A stretch of 64,000 nt of DNA from CBDCFV01 sp965261795 (GTDB lineage Bacteria; Chloroflexota; Dehalococcoidia; Lucifugimonadales; UBA3495): positions 4,154,001 to 4,218,000 of the forward strand of contig OZ253476.1 in the NCBI GenBank assembly GCA_965261795.1, written 5' to 3'. Shown here piece after piece: positions 50,385-58,364 of this stretch (positions are counted from its first letter, which is position 1; every line of letters begins with the position of its first letter). The position numbers and the translations under genes are program-made. Under the pieces are notes generated by a model. That model was not told the origin of the DNA, did no database searches, and worked only from the letters and a program-made list of their open reading frames with translations.

Positions 50385-51074
50385 ATGACCACCGAGCGTA
50401 CTACCAGTTCGACCAACCGCGTGAAGAGAGTAGCCCAAGTTATAGAGGAGTACGGGAAGTGCATCGAACTTGTCCCTATGGACCCGTACTTCCACAACAT
50501 CAGCGTGGGACTTTACCTGAAGGACGGCGTCTTCACCGTCTGGAGCTACAGCGGTAAACCGGGCGTACGGGAAAGAATTTCCAACATTCGAGACGGGTTC
50601 GTTGCCTTGGGCGGCATGGCCCCAACGCCCGACAGCGACATCCAGTTCAGGTCGCCCTGCGGACGGTTGCACCTGAGGGCCTTGGGATTCCTGCTAGCCC
50701 AGATCGTAGGCAAGAACCCCGACTTCTCTCCCCCCACTGGTGACCTCACTATCAGGGACACCAAGACCCGCCTGACGTTGAACGTCACCGGCAAGCCCGT
50801 CGATGACCGGTGGGTCTACCAAGTCACCGCTGACGAAGAGGCCCGCAGCGCCGCCGCCAGGCTCAGGCTGGTGGTAGCCGGGTTCGTCCGTTACGGAGAA
50901 ATGGAGAAAGTAGGGGACCACGAGGTCGCCTTCCCCTGCGGCCATCGCCACGACGAGTTGATGCGCATCCTGCTCCCCTACTCCCGCAACGTAAGCGCCG
51001 TGGAAAACATGATGGAATCCGACGCGCTGCGCGGCCAGATGACTACGGGGACGTTGGGCTTCTCTCAGAGGTAG
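50385..51074 (+). CDS. Conserved-looking protein of unknown function in corrinoid locus
   Basis: A 229-residue soluble protein that I do not recognise. It is a mix of strands and helices, with VGLYLKDGVFTVWSYSGKPGVRERI, FRSPCGRLHLRALGFLLAQIVGK, a strand-rich middle (LTIRDTKTRLTLNVTG) and a C-terminal VAFPCGHRHDELMRILLPYSRNV. The CGH and CGR pairs each sit before a helix and could be a metal or ligand site formed by two similar halves. It follows the methyltransferase by 33 bases and precedes HicBA. Confidence 0.65.
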   Translation: MTTERTTSSTNRVKRVAQVIEEYGKCIELVPMDPYFHNISVGLYLKDGVFTVWSYSGKPGVRERISNIRDGFVALGGMAPTPDSDIQFRSPCGRLHLRALGFLLAQIVGKNPDFSPPTGDLTIRDTKTRLTLNVTGKPVDDRWVYQVTADEEARSAAARLRLVVAGFVRYGEMEKVGDHEVAFPCGHRHDELMRILLPYSRNVSAVENMMESDALRGQMTTGTLGFSQR

Positions 51075-51079
51075 AAGAG

Positions 51080-51298
51080 ATGAAAATGGCTTTGACACTC
51101 ACCATAGAAACTGACCAGGAAGAAGACGGGCGCTGGATAGCAGAGGCAGTGGAGATCCCGGGCGCCATAGTCTACGGCGGAACGTCTGAAGAGGCCATCG
51201 TGAAAGTTCAGGCGTTGGCGCTTCGGGTTCTAGCGGAACGGCTGGAGCATGGAGAAAATGTCCCGGAATTAGTTAGCTTGTCATTCCAGGCAGCATGA
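51080..51298 (+). CDS. hicB: HicB-like antitoxin
   Basis: A 72-residue HicB fold protein, with the partial RNase H-like core LTIETDQEEDGRWIAEAVEIPGAIVYGGTSEEAIVKVQALALRVL as in antitoxins of HicA toxins. It has no separate DNA-binding tail. Its stop overlaps the next start by four bases (ATGA), the usual coupling in such pairs, here in the antitoxin-first order. Confidence 0.85.
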   Translation: MKMALTLTIETDQEEDGRWIAEAVEIPGAIVYGGTSEEAIVKVQALALRVLAERLEHGENVPELVSLSFQAA

Positions 51299-51507
51299 CC
51301 CGTTGGCCCAGTACACGCGCAAGAAGAGTATTGGCGGCATTGTTGCGATCTGGCTGGATTGTGAAGAGGCAATCCGGTTCACACAGGATTCTGTCCAAAG
51401 AAGGTTGGCCGGATTACACTTTTGCTTTTCACGACCGCGAGGAAATCGGGCCGAGGATACTCGAATACATCGCCAGGCGCACGGGCTTGAGACCTGATGA
51501 CCTGTAG
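51295..51507 (+). CDS. hicA: HicA-like mRNA interferase toxin
   Basis: A 70-residue double-stranded-RNA-binding-fold protein: STRARRVLAALLRSGW, then the catalytic His in RQSGSHRILSKEG and a C-terminal GPRILEYIARRTGLRPDDL. HicA cleaves mRNA and is neutralised by HicB. It overlaps hicB by four bases. The catalytic His and surrounding residues are intact. Confidence 0.85.
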   Translation: MTRWPSTRARRVLAALLRSGWIVKRQSGSHRILSKEGWPDYTFAFHDREEIGPRILEYIARRTGLRPDDL

Positions 51508-51551
51508 TGTGTCCAATTGACGACAGTTTGTTGAATTGAAGGAATGGACTA

Positions 51552-52001
51552 ATGACTAACTCGGATAAGTACAATGAGTTTTTCCACCCCATAGTGGATA
51601 CGCTCTTTAATGAACACCAAATCAGGGTCGGTCGTAAAACGAATGCTAACAGCGGCCGACATTTTGAGTCGGGTTACGGTAACCACATTCAATACGAGGC
51701 CAGGCTCGCTCAAGGAAACAAAGCTAGGGTTGCTCTTCATATCGACAGCCCTAACCGCGAGCGGAACATTCAACTGGTGGAACACCTGCTTCAATGCTGT
51801 GAGAACATTGAATCTGCACTTGGCCCGCTAGATTGGGAACAAGAGAAAGACACTAGACGTCGTCGAATAGAAATCACCAGGCCTGGCAGCATCGACGATG
51901 ATGACCACACACTGACGGAAATCCGTGATTGGATGGTTGATAATCTGCTTAATTTCAAGAGAGTATTCGACTCCCACCTGAAAGACCTGGTGGGGCAGTA
52001 A
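51552..52001 (+). CDS. DUF4268-like protein
   Basis: A 149-residue protein resembling DUF4268: an N-terminal YNEFFHPIVDTLFNEH, a strand-rich middle (YEARLAQGNKARVALHIDSPN), then IESALGPLDWEQEKDTRRRRIEI and a helical end WMVDNLLNFKRVFDSHL. The domain is often attached to restriction or nuclease proteins; here it stands alone between two toxin-antitoxin modules. Function unknown. Lower GC than neighbours. Confidence 0.65.
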   Translation: MTNSDKYNEFFHPIVDTLFNEHQIRVGRKTNANSGRHFESGYGNHIQYEARLAQGNKARVALHIDSPNRERNIQLVEHLLQCCENIESALGPLDWEQEKDTRRRRIEITRPGSIDDDDHTLTEIRDWMVDNLLNFKRVFDSHLKDLVGQ

Positions 52002-52011
52002 CGGAGGGATC

Positions 52012-52620
52012 GTGACCGTACAAACGGAATCGCTCATCTTCGAAGGAACCCAGGTCTCTGTCAAGGAACTACACGCTTATATGACCAAGGATTGGAACCT
52101 GTATGGCTTCTTGCATGAATTCCCGTCCGTAAACATGGAGCAGGCACTGGCCGAGATGGAGCAGCACGCTCGAAAGATAGCCCAGAAAATCATCTACGTA
52201 GATCAAAATGTTTCGAACGGGGTGCCCGTATTCCAGAGAACAGACGTGCCAGTGAAGTGTATGTTCGACTACCTGGCTGATGTAAGGAGCCTGAAGGACT
52301 TTCACTGGGATTACCCGTCGGTGTCTCGCATTGTCACTTGGGACGCAATCGTGACGGCTGGGCGGATTCTGGAATTGGACGCTTATCGCGGCGTCGAGAA
52401 TGGCGTCATCCACAGTAACCGGGCAATTGTGAGCGGAGCCCCTGTATTTATGGACTCCCGCATGCCGATAAGAATCGTGTTCGATTACTTGTCGGAAGGG
52501 AAGACGCTCAAAGATTTCTATTATGACTACGACACGAGCACCAAGGAACATCTAGCCCCTGCCCTCCAACTGGCCCATAAAGCCCTTGAAAGGGAGTTTT
52601 ATGCGGCTGCTTCTCGATGA
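52012..52620 (+). CDS. Triple DUF433 (VapB-like antitoxin) protein
   Basis: A 202-residue protein with three DUF433-like segments. The second (about 65-120: NVSNGVPVFQRTDVPVKCMFDYLADVRS) and third (about 130-190: AIVSGAPVFMDSRMPIRIVFDYLSEGKT) are clear. The first (about 7-55: LIFEGTQVSVKELHAYM) is degenerate. DUF433 proteins are small DNA-binding antitoxins of about 75 residues, so a triple form is unusual. The start is GTG with GGAGG upstream. The 3' end overlaps the DUF5615 toxin gene by 20 bases. Confidence 0.7.
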   Translation: MTVQTESLIFEGTQVSVKELHAYMTKDWNLYGFLHEFPSVNMEQALAEMEQHARKIAQKIIYVDQNVSNGVPVFQRTDVPVKCMFDYLADVRSLKDFHWDYPSVSRIVTWDAIVTAGRILELDAYRGVENGVIHSNRAIVSGAPVFMDSRMPIRIVFDYLSEGKTLKDFYYDYDTSTKEHLAPALQLAHKALEREFYAAASR

Positions 52621-52933
52621 ATCGGTGAACTTCAGGTTGAATCGCCATTTACCCGGGCACGATGTTTTGACTACCAAACAAATGGGCTGGGACAGTTACC
52701 ACAACGGAGAACTCTTGACGCTAGCCAGAGGCCGATTCGACGTCCTAATAACGCGGGACCAAAAAATGGAATACCAGCAAAATATTTCGCAAGTGGATGT
52801 GGCGATCGTTGTTTTGCACGCCAAGTCGAATGCAATACGAGACCTTGAGCCGATGGCAGCCGACATCTTGGGCACCGTTCCCAGTCTGAACCGTGGCCAG
52901 ATTGAGCACATCTACCCAACCGACCCACCATAA
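52601..52933 (+). CDS. DUF5615 PIN-like toxin
   Basis: A 110-residue PIN-like protein: MRLLLDESVNFRLNRHLPGHDV with the first acidic pair, GWDSYHNGELLTLA, and FDVLITRDQKMEYQQN with the second acid. This matches DUF5615, typical partners of DUF433 antitoxins and predicted RNases. The ATG at 52601 has AGGGAG upstream and lies inside the preceding gene, so translation is coupled. The stop precedes the methyltransferase start by only 13 bases. Confidence 0.8.
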   Translation: MRLLLDESVNFRLNRHLPGHDVLTTKQMGWDSYHNGELLTLARGRFDVLITRDQKMEYQQNISQVDVAIVVLHAKSNAIRDLEPMAADILGTVPSLNRGQIEHIYPTDPP

Positions 52934-52946
52934 AGGAGTCCCCGAC

Positions 52947-53981
52947 ATGCCTTTCACCGAAACTATGACTCCCCGAGAAAGGGTCATGAACGCCCTTGCC
53001 ATGAAGCCGGTGGATCGGACGCCTGTAGCCAACCCTACCAACGTGGCCACGGTGGAGTTGATGGACTTGATCGATGCGCCCTTCCCGGACGCCTGCCGCG
53101 ACCCGGAGTTGGCGGCGAGGCTGGCGGCCACCGGGCATACCGAACTGGGTTTCGACTCGGTGATGCCCTACTTCACCATCATCCAAGAATCGTCGGCCCT
53201 GGGCTGTGAAATGCAATGGGAGGACAAAGACAACTGGCCCACGGTGCGCATGTACCGACCCATCTGGAAAGGCCCCGACGACGTACACATCCCGCCGGGT
53301 TTCCTGGAGCACCCTGACAACCTGACCATCACTAGGGCCATCGAACTGCTACGTCAGGAGTTCGGCGACCGGGTGGCCGTCATAGGCAAGACGATGGGGC
53401 CTTGGACGCTGGCGTACCACGTCTTCGGCGTGGAGAACTTCCTGCTGATGACCGTCGACGACCCCGACATGGTTATGCGGACGTTGCACAAGTTGAAGGA
53501 AATTTCCGTCCTGTTCGGGGAGGCCCAAATCGCAGCCGGGGCCGACGCGCTGACCTTCCCCGACCATGCCACCGGTGACCTGGTCAGTGGGGAATACTAC
53601 CGCCGCTTCCTGCTGGACATTCACCAGGAAATGGTGGAACGGTTGCCGGTCCCCCTTATCCTTCATATCTGCGGCAACACCCTTGACCGCATGGGGTATA
53701 TTGCCGAAACAGGGATGGCCAGCTTCCACTTCGACTCGAAAAACGATCCCCAGAAGGCCATGGACATCGTAGACGGCCGGATAGGGCTGGTGGGAAACAT
53801 CAATAACCCGGAGACGCTGTACGCCCGCGGCCCGGAGGAAGTGCGCCAAGAGGTGTTCCGGTGTTTGGACGCCGGGGTTAACATGATCGCACCGGAATGC
53901 GCTGTACCCTTGGCCACCAAGCTGGAAAACCTCGTTGAGATACCCAAGGCAGTGGTAGAGTGGACAAGGGAAAACGGCTGA
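52947..53981 (+). CDS. Uroporphyrinogen decarboxylase family methyltransferase (MtaA/MtbA-like)
   Basis: A 344-residue TIM-barrel protein of the UroD/MtaA group. It starts TPRERVMNALAMKPVDRTPV and carries the zinc ligands of methylcobamide:thiol methyltransferases, His240-x-Cys242 (LHICGNT) and Cys318 (IAPECAVPL), which true UroD lacks. It moves a methyl group between a thiol or substrate and the corrinoid protein encoded next. AAGGAG precedes the ATG at 52947; a longer frame overlaps the toxin gene. Confidence 0.9.
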   Translation: MPFTETMTPRERVMNALAMKPVDRTPVANPTNVATVELMDLIDAPFPDACRDPELAARLAATGHTELGFDSVMPYFTIIQESSALGCEMQWEDKDNWPTVRMYRPIWKGPDDVHIPPGFLEHPDNLTITRAIELLRQEFGDRVAVIGKTMGPWTLAYHVFGVENFLLMTVDDPDMVMRTLHKLKEISVLFGEAQIAAGADALTFPDHATGDLVSGEYYRRFLLDIHQEMVERLPVPLILHICGNTLDRMGYIAETGMASFHFDSKNDPQKAMDIVDGRIGLVGNINNPETLYARGPEEVRQEVFRCLDAGVNMIAPECAVPLATKLENLVEIPKAVVEWTRENG

Positions 53982-54073
53982 GAAGCCCTTAGCGAATTTT
54001 GGACCTGTGGTGGTGATAATCCGGGGCGGGTACGGACAAGGATGTTGCGGGAACATCAGAAGGAGATTGACCA

Positions 54074-54835
54074 GTGACGACTTCCAACCCGGGCTTGGCG
54101 GAGGAGTTGGGCCACGTAGCCAACACCTCGGAACGAAGACACATCGAGGGCCTGTTCCAAGGAACGGACCCATTGATGCACCAGATAGCTTACGACCTGA
54201 TAGTCGGCCACAACCACGAGGTTGACCGCCTCACGAGGGAGGCCCTGGACTCGGGTTTTTCCGCCAATACGATACTTGACGACGGCTTGATCGCGGGCAT
54301 GGCGATAGTGGGCATCAAGTTCCGCGACAACATCATCTTCGTCCCCGAAGTGTTGGTGGCGGCGCGGGCAATGAAGGCGGGCATGGTCCACTTGGAGCCT
54401 ATCCTGTCGGCCTCTGGAATCCGGCCCGTCGGCACTGTGGTCATGGGGACCGTCAAGGGAGACCTTCACGACATCGGCAAGAACCTTTGCATCATGATGC
54501 TGCGAGGGTCGGGTTTCACCGTTCACGACTTGGGCGTGGACACCAAGCCGGAGGAATTTATAGACGCGGTGCTGGAGAATGAAGCCCAGGTCTTGGGAAT
54601 GTCCGCGCTGCTCACCACTACCATGCCCAACATGGGAAGAACGATTCAGGCGTTCGAGGACGCTGGCCTGCGGGGCGAGGTTAGAATAATGGTGGGCGGC
54701 GCTCCCCTCAACCAGGAATTCGCAGATGACATGGGGGCCGACGGGTACGGCAGGGACGCCATGGACTGTGTCGCCTTGGCCAAGCGGCTGTTGGGCTCGG
54801 AAGAGATGCCGAAAACCGTGCCCGCCGTGAGTTGA
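54074..54835 (+). CDS. Methyltransferase cognate corrinoid protein (MtaC/MtbC-like)
   Basis: A 253-residue cobalamin-binding protein. The N-terminal helical cap (about residues 35-115, ILDDGLIAGMAIVG and FVPEVLVAARAMKAGM) is followed by a Rossmann B12 domain with the lower-ligand motif DLHDIG (Asp130, His132, Gly135), MSALLTTTM and VGGAPLN. It shuttles methyl groups between methyltransferases. It starts at GTG with AAGGAGA upstream. About 30 extra residues at the N-terminus are unlike MtaC. Confidence 0.93.
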   Translation: MTTSNPGLAEELGHVANTSERRHIEGLFQGTDPLMHQIAYDLIVGHNHEVDRLTREALDSGFSANTILDDGLIAGMAIVGIKFRDNIIFVPEVLVAARAMKAGMVHLEPILSASGIRPVGTVVMGTVKGDLHDIGKNLCIMMLRGSGFTVHDLGVDTKPEEFIDAVLENEAQVLGMSALLTTTMPNMGRTIQAFEDAGLRGEVRIMVGGAPLNQEFADDMGADGYGRDAMDCVALAKRLLGSEEMPKTVPAVS

Positions 54836-54851
54836 CGGCAAGGACGTCTGA

Positions 54852-55094
54852 GTGGAACATCGCGTCGACAAAGAGAGGGTCCGGGCCAGCATGGCCCGGC
54901 TCCAAGAGATATTCCGCAGTATCAACGATACCGCCAACAATGTTTCCTTGTGGCGGTGCCCTTACAAGAACGCGCAAGACCGGTGCACCGCCGGTTTCGG
55001 TTGCCGCAACCAGTCCCGCCCCATTGCCGAGGAGGAACTGCCCCTGTGTCTGGGCAGTGACGACCTCGACTACCGCAGCGCCTGGGACGTTTGA
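54852..55094 (+). CDS. Small four-Cys protein of corrinoid locus, unknown
   Basis: An 80-residue protein starting at GTG 17 bases after the corrinoid gene and ending seven bases before the activator start. It has a basic amphipathic N-terminal helix (DKERVRASMARLQEIFRSI) and four Cys (36, 45, 51, 66) in CPYKNAQDRCTAGFGCRNQ and LPLCLG. The spacing suggests an iron-sulfur or zinc site. Not recognised. The tight placement suggests a role in corrinoid activation or electron supply. Confidence 0.65.
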   Translation: MEHRVDKERVRASMARLQEIFRSINDTANNVSLWRCPYKNAQDRCTAGFGCRNQSRPIAEEELPLCLGSDDLDYRSAWDV

Positions 55095-55101
55095 CCAAAC
55101 T

Positions 55102-56721
55102 ATGTCGCCCCTGCATCACGCCGGGCAGACCATACCGCTTGCCGCCGGCCGCACAATCTTCGATTACGCTGACGACGTCCGAGTCAGGGTTCCCACATCC
55201 TGTGGACGAGTGGGCGATTGTCATGAGTGCATCGTGGAGATTCGCCGCGGCTTGGATGGACTGAGTCCCCCTACTCAAGCAGAGTCATTCCTGAATGGGA
55301 ACTACCGCCTTGCCTGCCAAGCCAGTATCGTCGATACGACGGTGGACATCGAGTTCGTCACCCTGCGGCGCCAGCCGCGGATTCTTACTGACTCGACCCA
55401 CAGGGACGTGGAAATTGAACCTATGACGGTGCGGATGGGCGGCGACGTCGTTTTTGACGGCCGGCGCATAGAACGGTATCAAAACGGCATCTACGGCTTG
55501 GCCATCGATATTGGCACAACCACGGTGGTGATGAACCTGGTCGACTTGGAAACCGGCCGCATTGCCCACACCGCGTCCTTCGAGAATCCCCAAAAGTTCG
55601 GCGGAAGCGACGTAATGAACCGCATCTCCTATGACGGCGGGCCGAACAGGGGGGAGCTCCAACAAGTGATGCTGTCGGCCATCAACTTCGAAATAGGAGA
55701 CATGTCCCGGCTGTTGGGCATCCACCGGCGGCGCATTTACGAGGCAGTCGTGGTGGCCAATTCCACCATGCGTGACGTGTTCTTCGGCCTGGACGTGCAG
55801 TCCATCGGCGAGAAGCCCTACAAGTCCGTCACCGAATTGGAGATGGAGCAAGGGCTGCGGCAATCCACGGCGCTGAATGTAAAGGCCGCCGAGATGGGGC
55901 TCAGAATACATCCTCAAGCGAACGTTTATGGCGGGCCACTGGTCGGCTGCCACGTTGGAGCCGACGTAGCCGCCGATCTGCTGGCCATCGCCATCGACCG
56001 GCAGGAAGACGTGGTTATGCTGGTTGACGTGGGCACCAACACCGAGGTTGTCGTGGGCAACCGCCACCGGCTTATGGCCGCGTCCTGTCCCGCAGGCCCG
56101 GCTTTCGAGGGCGGCCAGATAACCTACGGAATGCCCAGCTATGACGGGGCGGTGGAATCGGTGAAGATCACAGGAAGCAGTGTTGACTGTCAGACCATCG
56201 GAGGGGTTGAAGCCAAGGGTATATGTGGTTCCGGGTTGGTGGACCTGCTTGCCCAACTTAGACTCAGCGACAAAATGGACCAGTTGGGCGTTCTTACCGG
56301 CAGGGCCAACGAGTTCTTCTTCGCTCCGGAACAGGGAATGTCCCTGTCCAGGGCGGACATCAGCGCATTGGCCCAAGCCAAGTCGGCCAACTACTCTGGG
56401 CAGTTCGTAGCACTCCGGCGCTATGGCGTCCCAGTCAACGACGTAGGCAAACTATTCTTGGCGGGAGCCTTTGCCAACCATATCAACGTTGAAAACGCCG
56501 TTGCCATAGGCTTCATTGCCGCCTTCCCCACTGAAAAAATCACCAAGGTAGGAAACGCCTCGCTTGAAGGGGCTACCCTGATGCTGGTCTCGAGACGGCT
56601 GCGCCATGAAATCGAGGGGCTAGTCAAGCGCATCGAGCATATCGAACTGGAAACGACGCCCGACTTTTTCGATATATTCGTCGAAGGATGTATGTTCAAG
56701 CCCATGGAGGCATGGGCCTGA
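55102..56721 (+). CDS. Reductive activator of corrinoid proteins (RACE; 2Fe-2S plus ASKHA ATPase)
   Basis: A 539-residue protein that uses ATP to reduce inactive Co(II) corrinoid back to Co(I). The N-terminal plant-type 2Fe-2S domain has Cys34, Cys40, Cys43 (SCGRVGDCHEC) and Cys72. A linker is followed by the DUF4445 ASKHA domain: GLAIDIGTTTVVMNLVDL, NSTMRDVFFGLDVQSIG, VDVGTNTEVVVG, SCPAGPAFEGGQITYG, GICGSGLVDLLA and LFLAGAFANHINVENAV. The ATG at 55102 is chosen because it begins the ferredoxin domain. Confidence 0.92.
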   Translation: MSPLHHAGQTIPLAAGRTIFDYADDVRVRVPTSCGRVGDCHECIVEIRRGLDGLSPPTQAESFLNGNYRLACQASIVDTTVDIEFVTLRRQPRILTDSTHRDVEIEPMTVRMGGDVVFDGRRIERYQNGIYGLAIDIGTTTVVMNLVDLETGRIAHTASFENPQKFGGSDVMNRISYDGGPNRGELQQVMLSAINFEIGDMSRLLGIHRRRIYEAVVVANSTMRDVFFGLDVQSIGEKPYKSVTELEMEQGLRQSTALNVKAAEMGLRIHPQANVYGGPLVGCHVGADVAADLLAIAIDRQEDVVMLVDVGTNTEVVVGNRHRLMAASCPAGPAFEGGQITYGMPSYDGAVESVKITGSSVDCQTIGGVEAKGICGSGLVDLLAQLRLSDKMDQLGVLTGRANEFFFAPEQGMSLSRADISALAQAKSANYSGQFVALRRYGVPVNDVGKLFLAGAFANHINVENAVAIGFIAAFPTEKITKVGNASLEGATLMLVSRRLRHEIEGLVKRIEHIELETTPDFFDIFVEGCMFKPMEAWA

Positions 56722-56840
56722 TCAGCTACCTTCTCGTATATCAATTGCGTTGCCGTCCGGCTTACCTTACACTTCCCAGCGTAGTTAGACGGTTCCCTTT
56801 TGTCTCGCTAACGTAATCCACCTGAAGAGGGTTAGTTCCA

Positions 56841-58274
56841 ATGGCTACTTCCGACTTGCTCAAACTCACTATCTCCGAGCTTGCCACCAAAATCAAAGCT
56901 AAAGAGGTCTCGCCGGTAGAACTCACCGAAGAGGCGCTGGCCCGGGCCAATCGGCTTCAACCGTCGTTAAACACGTTCATTACCATCCTGTACGACGAGG
57001 CAAGGCGGCAGGCCAAGGAACAGGAGGCCGCGTTGATGCGCGGCGAATACCGCGGCCCCCTGCACGGTATACCCATCGGCATCAAGGACAACATAGACAC
57101 GGCCGGTATACGGACCACAGTCGGTTCCAAGGCATTGGCCAACCAAGTGCCTGATGAAGACGCCGCAGTGGTTACTAAGTGCAAAGAAGCCGGCGCGATC
57201 ATCCTGGGGAAGGAAAACCTCGAAGAGTTTGCCGCCGGGTCTACCTCCAACAACCTGCATTACGGAGCGGTGCACAATCCCTGGAACCTCGACCATATCC
57301 CAGGCGGCTCCAGTGGAGGCGGTGGGGCAAATGTAGCCGCCCGCGTCACCTTCGCTTCCTTGGGCACCGACCTTGGCGGCTCGGTCCGTGGCCCGGCCAA
57401 CTTTTGCGGCGTAGTGGGACTGAAGCAGACCTACGGGCGAGTGAGCCAGCGCGGCCTGCAGGTTACCAGCTTCAACGGCGACCACATCGGCCCAATGGTG
57501 AGGTCGGCGAGAGACTGCGCCCTGATGCTGCAAGTAATTGCCGGCTACGACGCCTTGGACCCCAGCACGGTGCCGGTCCCGGTGCCCGACTACTCAGAGC
57601 TACTGGGCGCCAGCCTTGATGGCCTTAAGATAGGCGTCCCCACAAACTACTACTTCGACCAAGTGAACCCGGAAACCGAGGCTGCGGTGCGTCAGGCTAT
57701 CGACGCGCTGGTGGAACTGGGAGCCGAAGCAAAGGAAGTCGCTCTGCCAAGCATGAAGTACGCTGGGGCGCTGCGTATTCCGGGAATGGCCGATGGGTTG
57801 GTGGCCCATGAGCCGCACATCGATCAGCACCGGGAAGACTACGGCCCTACCGTCCTGTACCGCACCCTAGCGGGCCAGTTTATCCTGGGCCGCGACTACT
57901 CCAAGGCTATGAAAGTGCAACGCATCATTAAAGAGGAGTACGCCCAAGTATTCCAGGAAGTCGACGTTCTGGTAACCCCATCATCGCCCATCGCAGCGTG
58001 GCGCATCGACCAGGACACCGTAACCATTGGAGGTCAAGACTACCCGGTACGGGGCCCTGGCTCCGGGATGACTTCCCGGTGCACCAGCCCAAGCAATGCG
58101 ACCGGGTTACCGGCGATGTCGGTACCGTGCGGGTTCACGCAAGCGGGCCTTCCCATCGGCATGCAGTTGATAGGAAGACCCTTCGAGGAACAAGTCCTGC
58201 TACAAGTCGCCCACGGTTACGAGGCAGTTTCTCCCAGCAGAGACCGCGTCCCCGCTATAGCAAACGGTGGTTAA
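56841..58274 (+). CDS. Amidase signature family enzyme
   Basis: A 477-residue amidase with the Ser-cisSer-Lys triad region: Lys in GIPIGIKDNIDTAG, GGSSGGGGANVAARVTF and the nucleophile in LGTDLGGSVRGPANFCG. Length and PSSPIAAWRID near the C-terminus fit GatA-like or AtzF-like amidases. With no gatB or gatC next to it, a stand-alone catabolic amidase is more likely than the tRNA amidotransferase subunit. Confidence 0.92.
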   Translation: MATSDLLKLTISELATKIKAKEVSPVELTEEALARANRLQPSLNTFITILYDEARRQAKEQEAALMRGEYRGPLHGIPIGIKDNIDTAGIRTTVGSKALANQVPDEDAAVVTKCKEAGAIILGKENLEEFAAGSTSNNLHYGAVHNPWNLDHIPGGSSGGGGANVAARVTFASLGTDLGGSVRGPANFCGVVGLKQTYGRVSQRGLQVTSFNGDHIGPMVRSARDCALMLQVIAGYDALDPSTVPVPVPDYSELLGASLDGLKIGVPTNYYFDQVNPETEAAVRQAIDALVELGAEAKEVALPSMKYAGALRIPGMADGLVAHEPHIDQHREDYGPTVLYRTLAGQFILGRDYSKAMKVQRIIKEEYAQVFQEVDVLVTPSSPIAAWRIDQDTVTIGGQDYPVRGPGSGMTSRCTSPSNATGLPAMSVPCGFTQAGLPIGMQLIGRPFEEQVLLQVAHGYEAVSPSRDRVPAIANGG

Positions 58275-58299
58275 CCGGTAACGGGCCCATATCTAATTC

Positions 58300-58332
58300 A
58301 AAAGTCCCTTCCCGCTAAGAGAAGGGACTTTT
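58300..58332. terminator. Bidirectional rho-independent terminator
   Basis: AAAAGTCCCTTC (58300-58311) and GAAGGGACTTTT (58321-58332) form a perfect 12-bp stem with a nine-base loop, with A and T ends that serve both strands. It lies between the convergent amidase and lipoprotein genes. Confidence 0.9.
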
Positions 58333-58364
58333 CATGTTTTTGGCGCTATCCGGGTCTTGCAGGA

